From Streptosporangium pseudovulgare (GTDB lineage: Bacteria > Actinomycetota > Actinomycetes > Streptosporangiales > Streptosporangiaceae): 64,000 bases of DNA. Below the pieces are notes generated by a model. It did not search any database, had not been told where the DNA came from, and saw only the letters and a list, made by a program, of their open reading frames with translations. Numbering within the stretch: position 1 is the first letter of the stretch; each line of letters opens with the position of its first letter. Both the position numbers and the translations under genes were made by a program. Of the stretch, positions 8,136-17,213 are shown one piece after another. The DNA lies in contig NZ_BMQJ01000013.1 in assembly GCF_014648055.1 (NCBI RefSeq), positions 186,001 to 250,000 on the forward strand, written 5' to 3'.

Positions 8136-8164
8136 TTGACACCACCTTTGTTAGCGATAACAAT
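8136..8164 (+). promoter_or_regulatory. promoter with overlapping LacI-type operator for the sugar ABC operon
   Basis: A consensus -35 TTGACA (8136-8141) is followed after 17 bp by AACAAT (8159-8164). Overlapping the -10 is TTGTTAGCGATAACAA (8148-8163), with perfect 6-bp arms around GCGA, the form of LacI/GalR-family operators. A second, imperfect AGCGCT-centred site lies at 8213-8224. Repression by the operon's own LacI protein (12323-13339) is the natural reading. Confidence 0.65.
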
Positions 8165-8301
8165 CGGCACAGCGAACACGCCTTTCATTCCGGTCATCAC
8201 GTTATGTGACTGTTTAGCGCTTCATATGCCTCGGTGGCGGTCGGAACGAGCGCTGCCGTGACCCTCCGGATGACCCCCCGATCCGCAAGGAGATGTGCAC
8301 G

Positions 8302-9414
8302 ATGAGGTTGGGACGAATCGCGGGCGCGCTGTCCGCCGTCGCGCTCGCCGCCACGATGACGGCCTGCGGCTCCAGTCAGAAGACGGTGGACGCCCAGGCC
8401 TCCGTCGCGGGCGGGGCCGCCGGCGCGCTGATCGGCGTCACCATGCCCACCAAGTCCTCCGAGCGCTGGATCCACGACGGTGACAACGTCAGGTCGCAGC
8501 TGGAGAAACTCGGCTACAAGGTCGACCTGCAGTACGCCGAGAACGACATCCCCACCCAGGCCAACCAGATCGAGAACCAGATCACCAAGGGCGCCAAGCT
8601 GCTGATCGTCGCCTCCATCGACGGCACCGCGCTGACCTCCCAGCTGCAGCAGGCCGCCGACAACAAGATCCCGGTCATCGCCTACGACCGCCTGATCCGC
8701 AACAGCCCCAACGTCGACTACTACGCCACCTTCGACAACTTCAAGGTCGGCGTCCAGCAGGCCACCTCGCTGCTGAAGGGGCTCGGCGTCGAGGACGGCA
8801 AGAAGGGCCCGTTCAACGTCGAGTTGTTCGGCGGCTCGCCCGACGACAACAACGCCACCTTCTTCTGGAACGGCGCCATGTCGGTGCTCAAGCCGAAGAT
8901 CGACGACGGCACGCTGACGGTCAGGAGCGGCCAGACCGACTTCAAGACCGCCGCGATCCTGCGCTGGGACCCCGCCACCGCGCAGCGGCGCATGGAGGAC
9001 ATCCTCACCAAGACCTACACCGGCGACACCAGGGTCGACGGCGTGCTGTCGCCCTACGACGGCCTGTCCATCGGCATCCTGTCGGCGCTCAAGAGCAACG
9101 GCTACGGCACCGGCGGCCAGGCGTACCCGGTCGTGACCGGCCAGGACGCCGAGCTGGCCTCGGTGAAGTCGATCATCGCCGGCGAGCAGTACTCCACCAT
9201 CTTCAAGGACACCCGCAAGCTCGCCGAGACGACCGTCAAGATGGCCGACGCCGTCCTCAAGGGCGGCAAGCCCGAGGTGAACAACACCGAGGACTACGAC
9301 AACGGCGACAAGGTCGTCCCCTCCTACCTCCTCGACCCGGTGATCGTCGACAAGGACAACTACAAGGACGTCATCGTCGGCGGCGGCTACTACACCGAAG
9401 ACCAGCTCAATTGA
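8302..9414 (+). CDS. monosaccharide ABC transporter substrate-binding lipoprotein (XylF/ChvE-like)
   Basis: 370-residue extracellular sugar-binding protein. Seen: signal peptide with lipobox MTAC|GS (lipidated Cys at about residue 25), then a periplasmic-binding-protein type I fold with [32 protein letters not shown] and [22 protein letters not shown], which match the XylF/ChvE group that binds xylose, glucose, galactose and similar sugars. Start ATG 8302 is preferred over ATG 8293 because AAGGAG (8287-8292) is correctly spaced only for it. First gene of a four-gene operon. The exact sugar is not certain. Confidence 0.92.
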   Translation: MRLGRIAGALSAVALAATMTACGSSQKTVDAQASVAGGAAGALIGVTMPTKSSERWIHDGDNVRSQLEKLGYKVDLQYAENDIPTQANQIENQITKGAKLLIVASIDGTALTSQLQQAADNKIPVIAYDRLIRNSPNVDYYATFDNFKVGVQQATSLLKGLGVEDGKKGPFNVELFGGSPDDNNATFFWNGAMSVLKPKIDDGTLTVRSGQTDFKTAAILRWDPATAQRRMEDILTKTYTGDTRVDGVLSPYDGLSIGILSALKSNGYGTGGQAYPVVTGQDAELASVKSIIAGEQYSTIFKDTRKLAETTVKMADAVLKGGKPEVNNTEDYDNGDKVVPSYLLDPVIVDKDNYKDVIVGGGYYTEDQLN

Positions 9415-9422
9415 CGAAGGCC

Positions 9423-9452
9423 GCGCCCGGGGCCCTCCGCGGCCCCGGGCGC
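9423..9452 (+). other. intercistronic stem-loop between binding protein and ATPase genes
   Basis: GCGCCCGGGGCC and its exact complement flank a 6-nt loop, just after the binding-protein stop. Such hairpins commonly stabilise the upstream message or attenuate read-through, giving an excess of binding protein over membrane components. Confidence 0.6.
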
Positions 9453-9478
9453 CGGGACCGAGGGGTTTCCTTCCCACG

Positions 9479-11020
9479 ATGGCCGACCAGATGACCGACC
9501 AGATCCTGCGGATGAGCGGGATCACCAAGACCTTCCCCGGTGTCAGGGCGCTGCAGGACGTCACCCTGTCGGTGCGGCGGGGCGAGATCCACGCGATCTG
9601 CGGCGAGAACGGCGCCGGCAAGTCGACGCTGATGAAGGTGCTGTCCGGGGTCCACCCGCACGGCGACTACGAGGGCGAGGTCGTCTTCGACGGCGCCCGC
9701 TGCGAGTTCGGCGGCATCCGCGACAGCGAACGCGCGGGCATCGTCATCATCCACCAGGAGCTGGCGCTCAGCCCGCAGCTGTCGATCGCCGAGAACATCT
9801 TCCTCGGCAACGAGCGGTCCAGGCACGGGATCATCGACTGGAACCGCACCAACCACGAGGCCGCCGAGCTGATGCGGCGGGTCGGCCTGCGCGAGAACCC
9901 GGTGACGCCGGTCGCCGACATCGGCGTGGGCAAGCAGCAGCTCGTCGAGATCGCCAAGGCGCTGTCGAAGCGGGTGAGACTGCTCATCCTCGACGAGCCG
10001 ACCGCCGCGCTCAACGACGAGGACTCCGCGCACCTGCTGGACCTGCTGCGGGGCCTGCGGGAGGAGGGCATCACCTGCGTCATCATCTCCCACAAGCTCA
10101 ACGAGGTGACCGCGGTCGCCGACTCCGTCACCGTCATCCGCGACGGGCGGACGATCGAGACGCTCGACATGGCGGGCGGCCACGTCACCGAGGACCGCAT
10201 CATCGCCGGGATGGTCGGCCGCGCCCTGGACAACCGCTTCCCGCCCCACGAGCCGTCCATCGGCGAGGAGGCGCTGCGCATCGAGGACTGGACGGTGCAC
10301 AGCCCCACCCAGCCCGGCCGCAAGGTGGTCGACGGCGCGAGCCTCACCCTGCGCCGGGGTGAGATCGTCGGCCTGGCCGGGCTGATGGGCGCGGGCCGTA
10401 CGGAGCTGGCGATGAGCGTGTTCGGGCGGGCCTACGGCACCGACATCTCCGGCAGGATCTTCAAGGACGGCAGGCCCGTCCGGATCCGGACCGTCCAGGA
10501 CGCCATCGAGCACGGCCTGGCCTACGCCACCGAGGACCGCAAGCGCTACGGCCTCAACCTCATCGACGACATCAGGCGCAACGTCTCCGCCGCGGGACTG
10601 GCCGGGCTGGCGCGCCGCGGCTGGGTCGACGAGCGCGAGGAGTACCGGGTCGCCGAGGAGTACCGCCGGAGCATGAACATCAAGGCCCCCGGCGTGTCCA
10701 GCGTGGTCGGCAAGCTCAGCGGCGGCAACCAGCAGAAGGTCGTGCTGTCCAAGTGGATCCTCACCGAGCCCGACGTGCTGATCCTCGACGAGCCGACCCG
10801 GGGCATCGACGTCGGCGCCAAGTACGAGATCTACACGATCATCAACCGGCTGGCCGACCAGGGCCGGGCGATCCTGGTGATCTCCTCGGAGCTGCCGGAG
10901 CTGCTGGGCCTGTGCGACCGCATCTACACCCTCTGCGAGGGCCGCGTCACCGGTGAGGTGCCGCGCCGGGAGGCCACGCAGGAACGTCTCATGCACCTGA
11001 TGACCAAGGGACAGGAGTAG
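9479..11020 (+). CDS. sugar ABC transporter ATP-binding protein (XylG/MmsA-like)
   Basis: 513-residue ATPase with two fused nucleotide-binding domains, the form used by CUT2 monosaccharide importers. Seen: first Walker [11 protein letters not shown] at about residues 41-50, Q-loop IIHQELALS, Walker [12 protein letters not shown]; second domain with the usual degenerate Walker [11 protein letters not shown], signature LSGGNQQKV and Walker [12 protein letters not shown]. The motif [14 protein letters not shown] is typical of the XylG/MmsA branch. The start is ATG 9479, with another ATG 12 nt later; neither has a strong SD. It energises import with the permease encoded next. Confidence 0.95.
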   Translation: MADQMTDQILRMSGITKTFPGVRALQDVTLSVRRGEIHAICGENGAGKSTLMKVLSGVHPHGDYEGEVVFDGARCEFGGIRDSERAGIVIIHQELALSPQLSIAENIFLGNERSRHGIIDWNRTNHEAAELMRRVGLRENPVTPVADIGVGKQQLVEIAKALSKRVRLLILDEPTAALNDEDSAHLLDLLRGLREEGITCVIISHKLNEVTAVADSVTVIRDGRTIETLDMAGGHVTEDRIIAGMVGRALDNRFPPHEPSIGEEALRIEDWTVHSPTQPGRKVVDGASLTLRRGEIVGLAGLMGAGRTELAMSVFGRAYGTDISGRIFKDGRPVRIRTVQDAIEHGLAYATEDRKRYGLNLIDDIRRNVSAAGLAGLARRGWVDEREEYRVAEEYRRSMNIKAPGVSSVVGKLSGGNQQKVVLSKWILTEPDVLILDEPTRGIDVGAKYEIYTIINRLADQGRAILVISSELPELLGLCDRIYTLCEGRVTGEVPRREATQERLMHLMTKGQE

Positions 11021-11025
11021 CCCCC

Positions 11026-12294
11026 ATGAGCAGCATCACCCCCGCCGAGGTGGCGGCCGGGACCGGGGCAGGGGCCGGGGATCCGGGGGAGCCGCGGCGG
11101 CCGGGACGGGTGTCGCTGGGCGGGCTGTCGCTCAACCTGCGCTCCAGCGGCATCTACATCGCCTTCGCGCTGATCATCGCGCTGTTCTCGGTGCTCACCG
11201 ACGGCGCTCTGCTCCAGCCGCAGAACATCTCCAACATCATCGTCCAGAACTCCTACGTCCTCATCCTCGCCATCGGGATGATCTTGATCATCATCGCCGG
11301 GCACATCGACCTGTCGGTGGGCTCGGTGGTCGCGGTGACCGGCGCCCTGGCCGCGGTGCTCATGGTCGACATGGGCCTGCCGTGGCCGGCGGCGCTGGCG
11401 GTCACGCTGGTGGCCGGCGGCCTCGTCGGCGCCTGGCAGGGGTTCTGGATCGCCTACTTCGGCATCCCGGCGTTCATCGTGACGCTCGCCGGCATGCTGC
11501 TGTTCCGCGCGCTCACCCTGACCGTGCTGGGCAACCAGGGCATCGGCCCGTTCCCCGACGCGGTCCGCACCCTCGCCAACGGCTTCACCGACGGCTACCT
11601 CGGCAACGTCGGCCTCGGCCCGCTGGGCGGCGCCGACCTGTTCAGCCTGCTGGTCGGTCTGCTCGCCGTCGCCGGCATGGTCGTGGCGCAGTGGCGTACC
11701 CGCCGCTCGCGCGCCGGCTACGGCCAGGCCGTGGACCCGGTGCCGCTGTTCGCCCTGAAGATGGCGGCCGGGGCGGCGCTGATCCTCTTCCTGGTCGTGC
11801 AGCTCGCCCGGTTCAAGAACCTGCCCTGGGTGCTGGTGCTGCTGGCGGCGCTGGTGCTCGGCTACTCGCTGCTGGCCGGCCGTACGGTCTTCGGCCGCCG
11901 GATCTACGCCATCGGCGGCAACCTGCACGCGGCCGTCATGTCCGGGGTCAAGGTCAAGCAGGTCGTCTTCTGGATCTTCGTTAATATGGGGGTGCTGTCG
12001 GCCGTCGCCGGCGTCATCTTCGCCGGCCGGCTCAACCAGGCCGGTCCGACGGCGGGCGGCAGCTTCGAGCTCGACGCGATCGCCGCGGCCTTCATCGGCG
12101 GCGCCGCCGTACAGGGCGGCGTCGGCAAGGTCGCCGGGGCGATCACCGGCGGTCTCATCATGGCGGTCATCAACAACGGCATGTCCCTGATCGGCTCACC
12201 CAGTGAGCGGGTCATGCTCGTCAAGGGCGCCGTCCTGCTGGCCGCCGTCGCGTTCGACGTCTGGACCAAACGCCGGGCCGGAACCGCTCGCTGA
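11026..12294 (+). CDS. sugar ABC transporter permease (XylH/MmsB-like)
   Basis: 422-residue polytopic CUT2 permease. After a 35-residue Pro/Gly-rich cytosolic tail come about ten hydrophobic segments; IIAGHIDLSVGSVVAVTG and YAIGGNLHAAVMSGV are signature phrases of this family, and the C-terminal GGAAVQGGVGKVAGAITGG is also characteristic. AGGAG lies within the 3' end of the ATPase gene, 5 bp separate the two, so they are coupled. Longer than ribose-type permeases, as expected for the XylH group. Confidence 0.94.
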   Translation: MSSITPAEVAAGTGAGAGDPGEPRRPGRVSLGGLSLNLRSSGIYIAFALIIALFSVLTDGALLQPQNISNIIVQNSYVLILAIGMILIIIAGHIDLSVGSVVAVTGALAAVLMVDMGLPWPAALAVTLVAGGLVGAWQGFWIAYFGIPAFIVTLAGMLLFRALTLTVLGNQGIGPFPDAVRTLANGFTDGYLGNVGLGPLGGADLFSLLVGLLAVAGMVVAQWRTRRSRAGYGQAVDPVPLFALKMAAGAALILFLVVQLARFKNLPWVLVLLAALVLGYSLLAGRTVFGRRIYAIGGNLHAAVMSGVKVKQVVFWIFVNMGVLSAVAGVIFAGRLNQAGPTAGGSFELDAIAAAFIGGAAVQGGVGKVAGAITGGLIMAVINNGMSLIGSPSERVMLVKGAVLLAAVAFDVWTKRRAGTAR

Positions 12295-12322
12295 CCCGGG
12301 TGACCGGCCGAAAGGAGAGACC

Positions 12323-13339
12323 GTGGCACCGCCCCTCGGGCACCGCCCACCGATCATGGCCGACGTCGCCAGGGAGGCCGGTGTGTCGCACCAGACGGTC
12401 TCGCGGGTGCTCAACGACCACCCCAACGTCCGGCCGGCCACCCGCACCCGGGTGCTGGAGGCGATCGACCGGCTCGGCTACCGCCGCAACCTCGCCGCCC
12501 GTGCCCTGGTCACCAGGAGCTCGCGGACGCTCGGCGTGGTCAGCTTCGACACCACCCTGTACGGCCCGGCCAGCACCGTCTACGGCATCGAGCAGGCCGC
12601 CAGGACCGCCGGGTACTTCGTCAGCATCGTGAGCCTGAAGTCGATCGACGCCTCCAGCGTCGGCGACGCCATCGACTACCTCGCCGAGCAGGGCGTCGAC
12701 GGCGTCGTGGTCGTCGCGCCGCAGCGTTCGGCGGCCCGCGCCCTGGAGAGCCTGCCGCCGGGGCTGCCCGCGGTGGCCGTCGAGGGCTCGCACATGACCG
12801 ACGTGCCCGTGGTCTGCATCGACCAGGCCGAGGGCGCCAGGCTCGCCACCCGGCACCTGCTGGAGCTGGGCCACGAGACGGTCTGGCACGTCGCCGGTCC
12901 GGCCGACTGGCTGGAGAGCGAGGGCCGGACCGAGGGCTGGCGGGCCGCCCTGGAGGAGGCCGGCCGTACGGTGCCCGAGCCGCTGGTCGGTGACTGGAGC
13001 CCCCGCTCGGGGTACGAGGCGGGCCGGAGGCTGGCCGGGGTCGGCGGGGTGACGGCGGTGTTCGTGGCCAACGACCAGATGTCGCTCGGCCTGCTGCGGG
13101 CGCTCACCGAGGAGGGGGTGCGGGTCCCCGAGCAGATCAGCGTCGTGGGCTTCGATGACATCCCCGAGGCGGAGTTCTTCTCGCCCCCGCTCACCACGAT
13201 CCGGCAGGACTTCGCCGCGGTGGGCCGGCACAGCATCGAGGTGCTGCTGCGGCGGATCGACACGCCGGGCACCGGTGAGCGCGAGCGGCTCGTCGTGTCG
13301 CCCTCCCTCGTCGTCAGGTCCAGCTCCGCGGCGCGCTGA
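12323..13339 (+). CDS. LacI-family repressor of the sugar ABC operon
   Basis: 338-residue regulator. Seen: HTH with IMADVAREAGVSHQTVSRVL at about residues 12-31, hinge helix RNLAARALVTRSSRTLGVV, then a sugar-binding domain ending GFDDIPEAEFFSPPLTTIRQ. The GTG at 12323 has AAAGGAGAG about 5 nt upstream and is 28 bp past the permease stop, so the regulator is the last gene of the operon it probably controls through the site at 8148-8163, forming an autoregulatory loop. Residue L in RNLAARAL takes the position of the hinge leucine that contacts the central CpG. Confidence 0.93.
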   Translation: MAPPLGHRPPIMADVAREAGVSHQTVSRVLNDHPNVRPATRTRVLEAIDRLGYRRNLAARALVTRSSRTLGVVSFDTTLYGPASTVYGIEQAARTAGYFVSIVSLKSIDASSVGDAIDYLAEQGVDGVVVVAPQRSAARALESLPPGLPAVAVEGSHMTDVPVVCIDQAEGARLATRHLLELGHETVWHVAGPADWLESEGRTEGWRAALEEAGRTVPEPLVGDWSPRSGYEAGRRLAGVGGVTAVFVANDQMSLGLLRALTEEGVRVPEQISVVGFDDIPEAEFFSPPLTTIRQDFAAVGRHSIEVLLRRIDTPGTGERERLVVSPSLVVRSSSAAR

Positions 13340-13479
13340 CGCGGCCCGGGGCGTCACCGGCCCGATCCGGCCGGCGGCCGCGCATGCCGCCGACGGGCCG
13401 CAGCGGCTTTCGGGGCTCGTGGCCGCCCGCCGTATTCCGCCTGCCGGAGGCGACGCGCCGACCGGGAACGACGCCGCCG

Positions 13480-14076
13480 TCAGTCACGGCCGGGCGCCGC
13501 CTTGCGCGCCGCCTTGGTCTTCGTGCCGACGCCGCCGAACAGGGCGAGACCGCTGACGACGACCCGTGGCGCCCCCCGCCTGCTGCGGACGGCGCTCCGG
13601 TCGAACGCGCCGAACAGGCCGAAGCCCTTGACCTCGACCTCCACGTCGTCGGGCACGACGACCTCCGTGTACCCCCACAGGGCGAAGGCGCGCACCTGGA
13701 TCTCCTGCGCGGCGAAGCGGGCGTCGCGCAGGTCGATCTCACCGCCGCCGAACATCGACAACGACGTGAACACGCGCGGGGCGACCCAGCGGCCCCTGCG
13801 GCTGAACCAGCCGAACACGCTGAAGGCGAAGCGGGAGCCGGGTTCGTCGTGCACCACCAGCGTGTCCGTGCGGGCCGGCTCGGGCAGTCCTCGCGCGGCG
13901 TGCGCGAGCTCGTCCCGGGTCCGGGCCTGGTAGATCTCGCTCAGCCGCTGGTCCAGTTCGGTCAGCTCGACCCGGCCCACGGCGGCGGCCTGCTGGAGTC
14001 GCCGGGCCACCTGGTCGCGGTCCTCGTCGGAGGGGCGCACCTGCTGGGCCGAGGTGAGATGGGGGTGCTCGGACAT
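13480..14076 (-). CDS. DUF1707 (SHOCT-like) protein with LiaF-like C-terminal region
   Basis: 198 residues. The N-terminal DUF1707 segment (VRPSDEDRDQVARRLQQA...GRVELTELDQRL) is an actinobacterial module of unknown function usually fused to membrane or sensor parts. The rest, with FSRRGRWVAPRVFTSLSMFGGGEIDLRDARF, resembles the LiaF/YvqF C-terminal beta-helix seen in cell-envelope stress systems; no transmembrane helix is obvious. Start ATG 14076 has AGGA about 9 nt upstream and follows the TetR gene by 10 bp, so the two form an operon. A role in envelope response is inference. Confidence 0.8.
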   Translation of the reverse strand: MSEHPHLTSAQQVRPSDEDRDQVARRLQQAAAVGRVELTELDQRLSEIYQARTRDELAHAARGLPEPARTDTLVVHDEPGSRFAFSVFGWFSRRGRWVAPRVFTSLSMFGGGEIDLRDARFAAQEIQVRAFALWGYTEVVVPDDVEVEVKGFGLFGAFDRSAVRSRRGAPRVVVSGLALFGGVGTKTKAARKAAPGRD

Positions 14077-14086
14077 GCTCGCGGTC

Positions 14087-14773
14087 CTATTCGTGTGATC
14101 GGCGTGGCGGGACCATCTTATTCTCCGGATGGAGAACAACTCGGCCGGCCGGCTCCAGCCCGGACTCCTCCACCATGTGGGCGGCCATCATCCGTGCGAG
14201 CTGGACGCGGAACTCCGCCGCATGCGCCGGGTCGTCGGGGTCGTGGCCCAGGCCCGCCAGCCACGACCGGCCGCCGATGGCGAACCCGTACGCGGCCGAC
14301 AGCCCGACCAGCACGACCGCCTCGACGCGCGACCGGCTCGGCGCGGGCCGCCCCGCGAGGGCGTCGCGTATCCCGGCCTCGATCGTGTCGATCAGCTCCA
14401 CCAGCTCCAGTCGTGCGGCGCCCCGGTAGTCGGCGTGCATCTCGGCCCAGACGAACAGGCGAAGGTAACGCTCGTCCGCCAGGGTGTCGAACACCACGTC
14501 CATGATCGACGCCGCCAGTGGCACGCCGTCCTCGGCGCGGATGCGTTCGCGCACCCGCGACTCGATGCGGTCGTTCTCGACGCGCAGCACCTCCCGCACC
14601 AGGGCGGCATAGGTGCCGAAATAGTGGGACACGAGCCCGTGGGCGACACCGGCGGCCTCGGCGATCTGCCGCAGGCTGACGTTGTCCGGACCCCGCTGCC
14701 TGATCAGCTCGGCGGCCGCCGCCAGCAGCTCGGCACGTGACTCCTCCGGGGCGCGCCTGCGTCTGGGTGCCAT
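14087..14773 (-). CDS. TetR-family regulator (BetI-like type)
   Basis: 228-residue repressor. Seen: ELLAAAAELIRQRG then SLRQIAEAAGVAHGLVSHYFG, a standard TetR HTH, with a C-terminal ligand domain (ALVREVLRVENDR...) of the kind that senses small hydrophobic compounds. The ATG at 14773 is preferred to an upstream ATG that would bury the operator inside the gene. A perfect 15-bp palindrome lies 14 bp upstream, so autoregulation is likely, and the DUF1707 gene is co-transcribed. A second dyad within its 3' end may serve the downstream gene. Confidence 0.9.
   Translation of the reverse strand: MAPRRRRAPEESRAELLAAAAELIRQRGPDNVSLRQIAEAAGVAHGLVSHYFGTYAALVREVLRVENDRIESRVRERIRAEDGVPLAASIMDVVFDTLADERYLRLFVWAEMHADYRGAARLELVELIDTIEAGIRDALAGRPAPSRSRVEAVVLVGLSAAYGFAIGGRSWLAGLGHDPDDPAHAAEFRVQLARMMAAHMVEESGLEPAGRVVLHPENKMVPPRRSHE
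14121..14136. promoter_or_regulatory. inverted repeat upstream of the DUF1707 gene
   Basis: TTCTCC-GGAT-GGAGAA, a perfect 6-bp dyad in the 3' end of the TetR gene, 45 bp before the DUF1707 start. Its half-site (TTSTCC) resembles that of the operator at 14787-14801, so it might be a secondary site. Could be coincidence in coding sequence. Confidence 0.3.
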
Positions 14774-14786
14774 GACCGGCAGTTTA

Positions 14787-14801
14787 TTGTCCACTGGACA
14801 A
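14787..14801. promoter_or_regulatory. TetR operator: 15-bp perfect palindrome
   Basis: TTGTCCACTGGACAA, 7-bp arms around one central base, starting 14 bp upstream of the TetR start codon. Size, symmetry and position are those of an autoregulatory TetR-family site. Confidence 0.7.
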
Positions 14802-14892
14802 CAGGGCGGCCCGGCCCGGCCCGGCCAGGCCGAGCCAGGCCAGGCCGAGCCGGGCGCGCCATGGCCGGGGAACGCGCCGCGCCCGACGGGAC

Positions 14893-15768
14893 TCAGCCGG
14901 CCAGCAGCTTGCGCAGCAGCTCACCGAACTCGGCGGGGTGCGTGCTGAGGCCAGTGTGCCCGCCGGGGAAACGGACGAACTCGGTGCCGAGCCGTTCGGC
15001 CAGGAAGGCGGCGCAGCGGTGGGGCAGTTCGCCGCGCGAGTCGGCTCCGCCCGCGAGCACGAGCCGGTCCGACAGGGCCGCCAGGCGCTCCACGTCAGGG
15101 GTGTAGGCCATGAAACCCGGCACGACGCGTCCGAGGAAGTAAGGCATGTCGGCCATCGTCCGCTCGACGCGGGCCGCCGCCCGCGGCGTCAGCCCGGCGG
15201 CCTGCGGGGCCTGCGGGGCCTGCGGGGCCTGCGGGGTCGCCGGAGTCGCGGTGGGTGCGGCGCCGGGCGGCCTGAGGCCGGCCGCGAAAACGGCCGCCGC
15301 GGGCATCAGCCCCTCCCTGCGGAAGGTGTCCTGGACGCGGGCGAGCATGGCGCGGTGCTCGGCGGCGTCCGGCAGCACCTCCACCACCGGCGGCTCGTGC
15401 GCCACGACGCGTTCGACCCGGTCGGGGCGGGTGGCCAGCAGGTGCAGCGCGACGATCGCCCCCGAGCTGCAGCCGGCCACGCGGGCGGGCGCCTCCGGAG
15501 ACAGCAGGTCCAGCAGCCGGAGCGCGTCGTCGGCGTGCCGGGCGACGTGCTGCGGCGCCTCCGGGTCGTCCAGCGGGCTGCGGGACAGGCCGCGCGGGTC
15601 GTAGGAGACGACCGTGCGGTCGGCGGCCAGGTCGTCGGCGACGTCGTCGAAGGACGCCGCGCCGCCCGTGCCGCCGGGGATCAGCAGCAGGAGCGGGCCC
15701 TCGCCGCGCACCTCGTAGTGCAGGGTCGCGCCGTCCACGCGCAGGCGGCCGATAGTGGGGGGAGTCAT
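14893..15768 (-). CDS. alpha/beta hydrolase
   Basis: 291-residue alpha/beta-hydrolase-fold enzyme, probably an esterase or related hydrolase. Seen: oxyanion-hole region LLLIPGGTGGAASFDDV, VVSYDPRGLSRS, nucleophile elbow GCSSGA at about residue 100, an acidic residue in LVLAGGADSRGELP, and the catalytic His in FPGGHTG. The lid contains a PQA tripeptide repeat from a 9-bp tandem repeat. Its ATG overlaps the stop of the upstream TetR gene (ATGA), so it is the regulated partner of that repressor. Substrate unknown. Confidence 0.87.
   Translation of the reverse strand: MTPPTIGRLRVDGATLHYEVRGEGPLLLLIPGGTGGAASFDDVADDLAADRTVVSYDPRGLSRSPLDDPEAPQHVARHADDALRLLDLLSPEAPARVAGCSSGAIVALHLLATRPDRVERVVAHEPPVVEVLPDAAEHRAMLARVQDTFRREGLMPAAAVFAAGLRPPGAAPTATPATPQAPQAPQAPQAAGLTPRAAARVERTMADMPYFLGRVVPGFMAYTPDVERLAALSDRLVLAGGADSRGELPHRCAAFLAERLGTEFVRFPGGHTGLSTHPAEFGELLRKLLAG
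15201..15236. repeat. 9-bp tandem repeat, 4 copies, in the hydrolase gene
   Basis: Four exact copies of CCTGCGGGG, read on the coding strand as Pro-Gln-Ala repeats in the lid region of the hydrolase. Frame-preserving. Confidence 0.9.
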
Positions 15769-16358
15769 CGCGGGTCTCCTTCGTCGGGTGCGGGCCAGTG
15801 CTTCAGGAGCGAGTGCAGGGCGTCCAGGCAGCGGACCCAGGACTCCTGCGCCGGGCGCGCGTGCGCGAACCCGCCCGCGGCCTCCAGGCTGACGAAGCCG
15901 TGCAGCGTGCTGCGCATCAGCCGGACCGCGTCGGTCAGGTCGGGCTCGGTCAGCGCGTAGGCGCGCAGCATGCTGTAGGTCAGCTCGATCGCGCGGCGCG
16001 GCCCGGGGGCCCGGGCCAGGAGCTCGGGGTCGATCTCCATCGGGATCTGCGTCGCGGTGTAGCGGCCCGGGTGGTCGTGGGCGTAGGTCCGCCAGGCGTC
16101 GGCGTAGGCCACCAGCGCGTCCTTGCCGGCCCGCCCGGCGGTGGCCTCCGCGATGCGGATGGTCTTCTCGTCCGCCCCCAGCAGGGCGATCCGCCCGCGC
16201 AGGTCCTCCAAGCCGCGGACGTGCGCGTAAAGGCTGGCGTCCTTGACCCCGAGCCGCCGCGCCACCGCCGACATGGTCAGGTGGTCGAGCCCGACCTCGT
16301 CCGCCAGTTCGGCGGCGGCGAGCGTCACCCGCTCCGCCGTCAACCCGGCCCGCACCAT
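15765..16358 (-). CDS. TetR-family regulator with WHG-type C-terminal domain
   Basis: 197-residue repressor. Seen: HTH LTMSAVARRLGVKDASLYAHVRG at about residues 28-50, and the C-terminal segment HDHPGRYTA...MLRAYALTEPDLTDAVRLMRSTLHGFVSLEAAGGF, which is the WHG/TetR_C_33 type. It sits first in a two-gene operon with the alpha/beta hydrolase, and its upstream region carries three TTCCTAG repeats and a dyad likely to be its operator. Confidence 0.92.
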   Translation of the reverse strand: MVRAGLTAERVTLAAAELADEVGLDHLTMSAVARRLGVKDASLYAHVRGLEDLRGRIALLGADEKTIRIAEATAGRAGKDALVAYADAWRTYAHDHPGRYTATQIPMEIDPELLARAPGPRRAIELTYSMLRAYALTEPDLTDAVRLMRSTLHGFVSLEAAGGFAHARPAQESWVRCLDALHSLLKHWPAPDEGDPR

Positions 16359-16372
16359 GGCACTCCGCTCTT

Positions 16373-16419
16373 TTCCTAGAGATGGTCGACTGAAACTAAT
16401 GTTCCTAGTTTTTTCCTAG
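16373..16419. promoter_or_regulatory. operator region with three TTCCTAG repeats
   Basis: TTCCTAG occurs at 16373-16379, 16402-16408 and 16413-16419 in a locally AT-rich segment upstream of the TetR gene. The middle copy is part of the dyad AAACTA-N7-TAGTTT (16393-16411), and the third forms the palindrome CCTAGG. Probable binding site of the adjacent TetR protein. Confidence 0.55.
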
Positions 16420-16650
16420 GGATGTGAGGATAGGCATTCGGTGGCACGCCCGTCAACGCCGCCCCCTCCCGCGCGGGACGATCGTGCGGAGCCGGGGCGG
16501 CTCCCGCGGTGAGGCCGTACGGTGGCCGGGACCACACCGCGGAGGCGATGAGCCGCCGGCCGGTCCCGGTGCGAGGACGGAGAGCCGCCGGTCGGGGAAG
16601 CGCGCGACGGGCACGGCGACGACCCGGGTGATCCGGCGAGGAGGCCCGCG

Positions 16651-17040
16651 ACGGGCAGGCTGATCTGCTCGATGAGCGTGTCGCTCGACGGCTGCGTGAG
16701 TGATCTGGACGGCCGCTTCGGCCGGGGCGCCCCCGAGGAGGAGCCGCACGAATTCATCGACGAGGGCGCGCGCTCGACCGGCACGTACCGCTACGGCCGC
16801 CCGACGCACGAGACGACGGCCTACCGGGAGACCGCGCACACGGTCCCGGACCGGCCGCCGTTCTGGCCGCGCAGGCGCTGCGGGCCGGGCCGGTCGACGG
16901 GTGCCGGCTCTTCGCCGGACCGGCGATCACCGGCGGCGGCCACGCGTCCTTCCCGGACGGGGGCGCGCCGACCTGGAGCCGCCGGACGAGCGGTGGTTCG
17001 GCGGCGGCGTGGTCCGCCTTCGGCACGGCGTCCGGCGCAC
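16651..17040 (+). pseudogene. decayed dihydrofolate-reductase/RibD-C-like gene
   Basis: Remnant of a RibD C-terminal/DHFR-fold oxidoreductase, broken three ways. An intact ribosome site GAGGAGG (16638-16644) precedes ACG at 16651 where ATG is expected, followed by GRLICSMSVSLDG, the family N-terminus. The N-terminal frame runs to about 16860 (GTYRYGRPTHETTAY, TVPDRPPF), after which roughly 85 codons are missing. The match resumes in another frame at about 16863 (LAAQALRAGPVDGCRLF, then GPAITGGG), and near 16960 shifts again to end with DLEPPDERWFGGGVVRLRHGV. No single product is possible. Confidence 0.75.
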
Positions 17041-17213
17041 CGCGTGGTCAGGCGCGCGAAGCCCCCGGCCCGGCTCCGGGGGCGGCGCCGGCGAAGAACG
17101 GAGGACGGCGCGAAAGGGGCGAAAGGGGCGCCTCCGGCCTGAGTCACACGGCGGCGCTCCCGATGACGGCCCCGGCGGGCACGGCCACGGCCCGTGTCCG
17201 CCGGGGGACCGGC

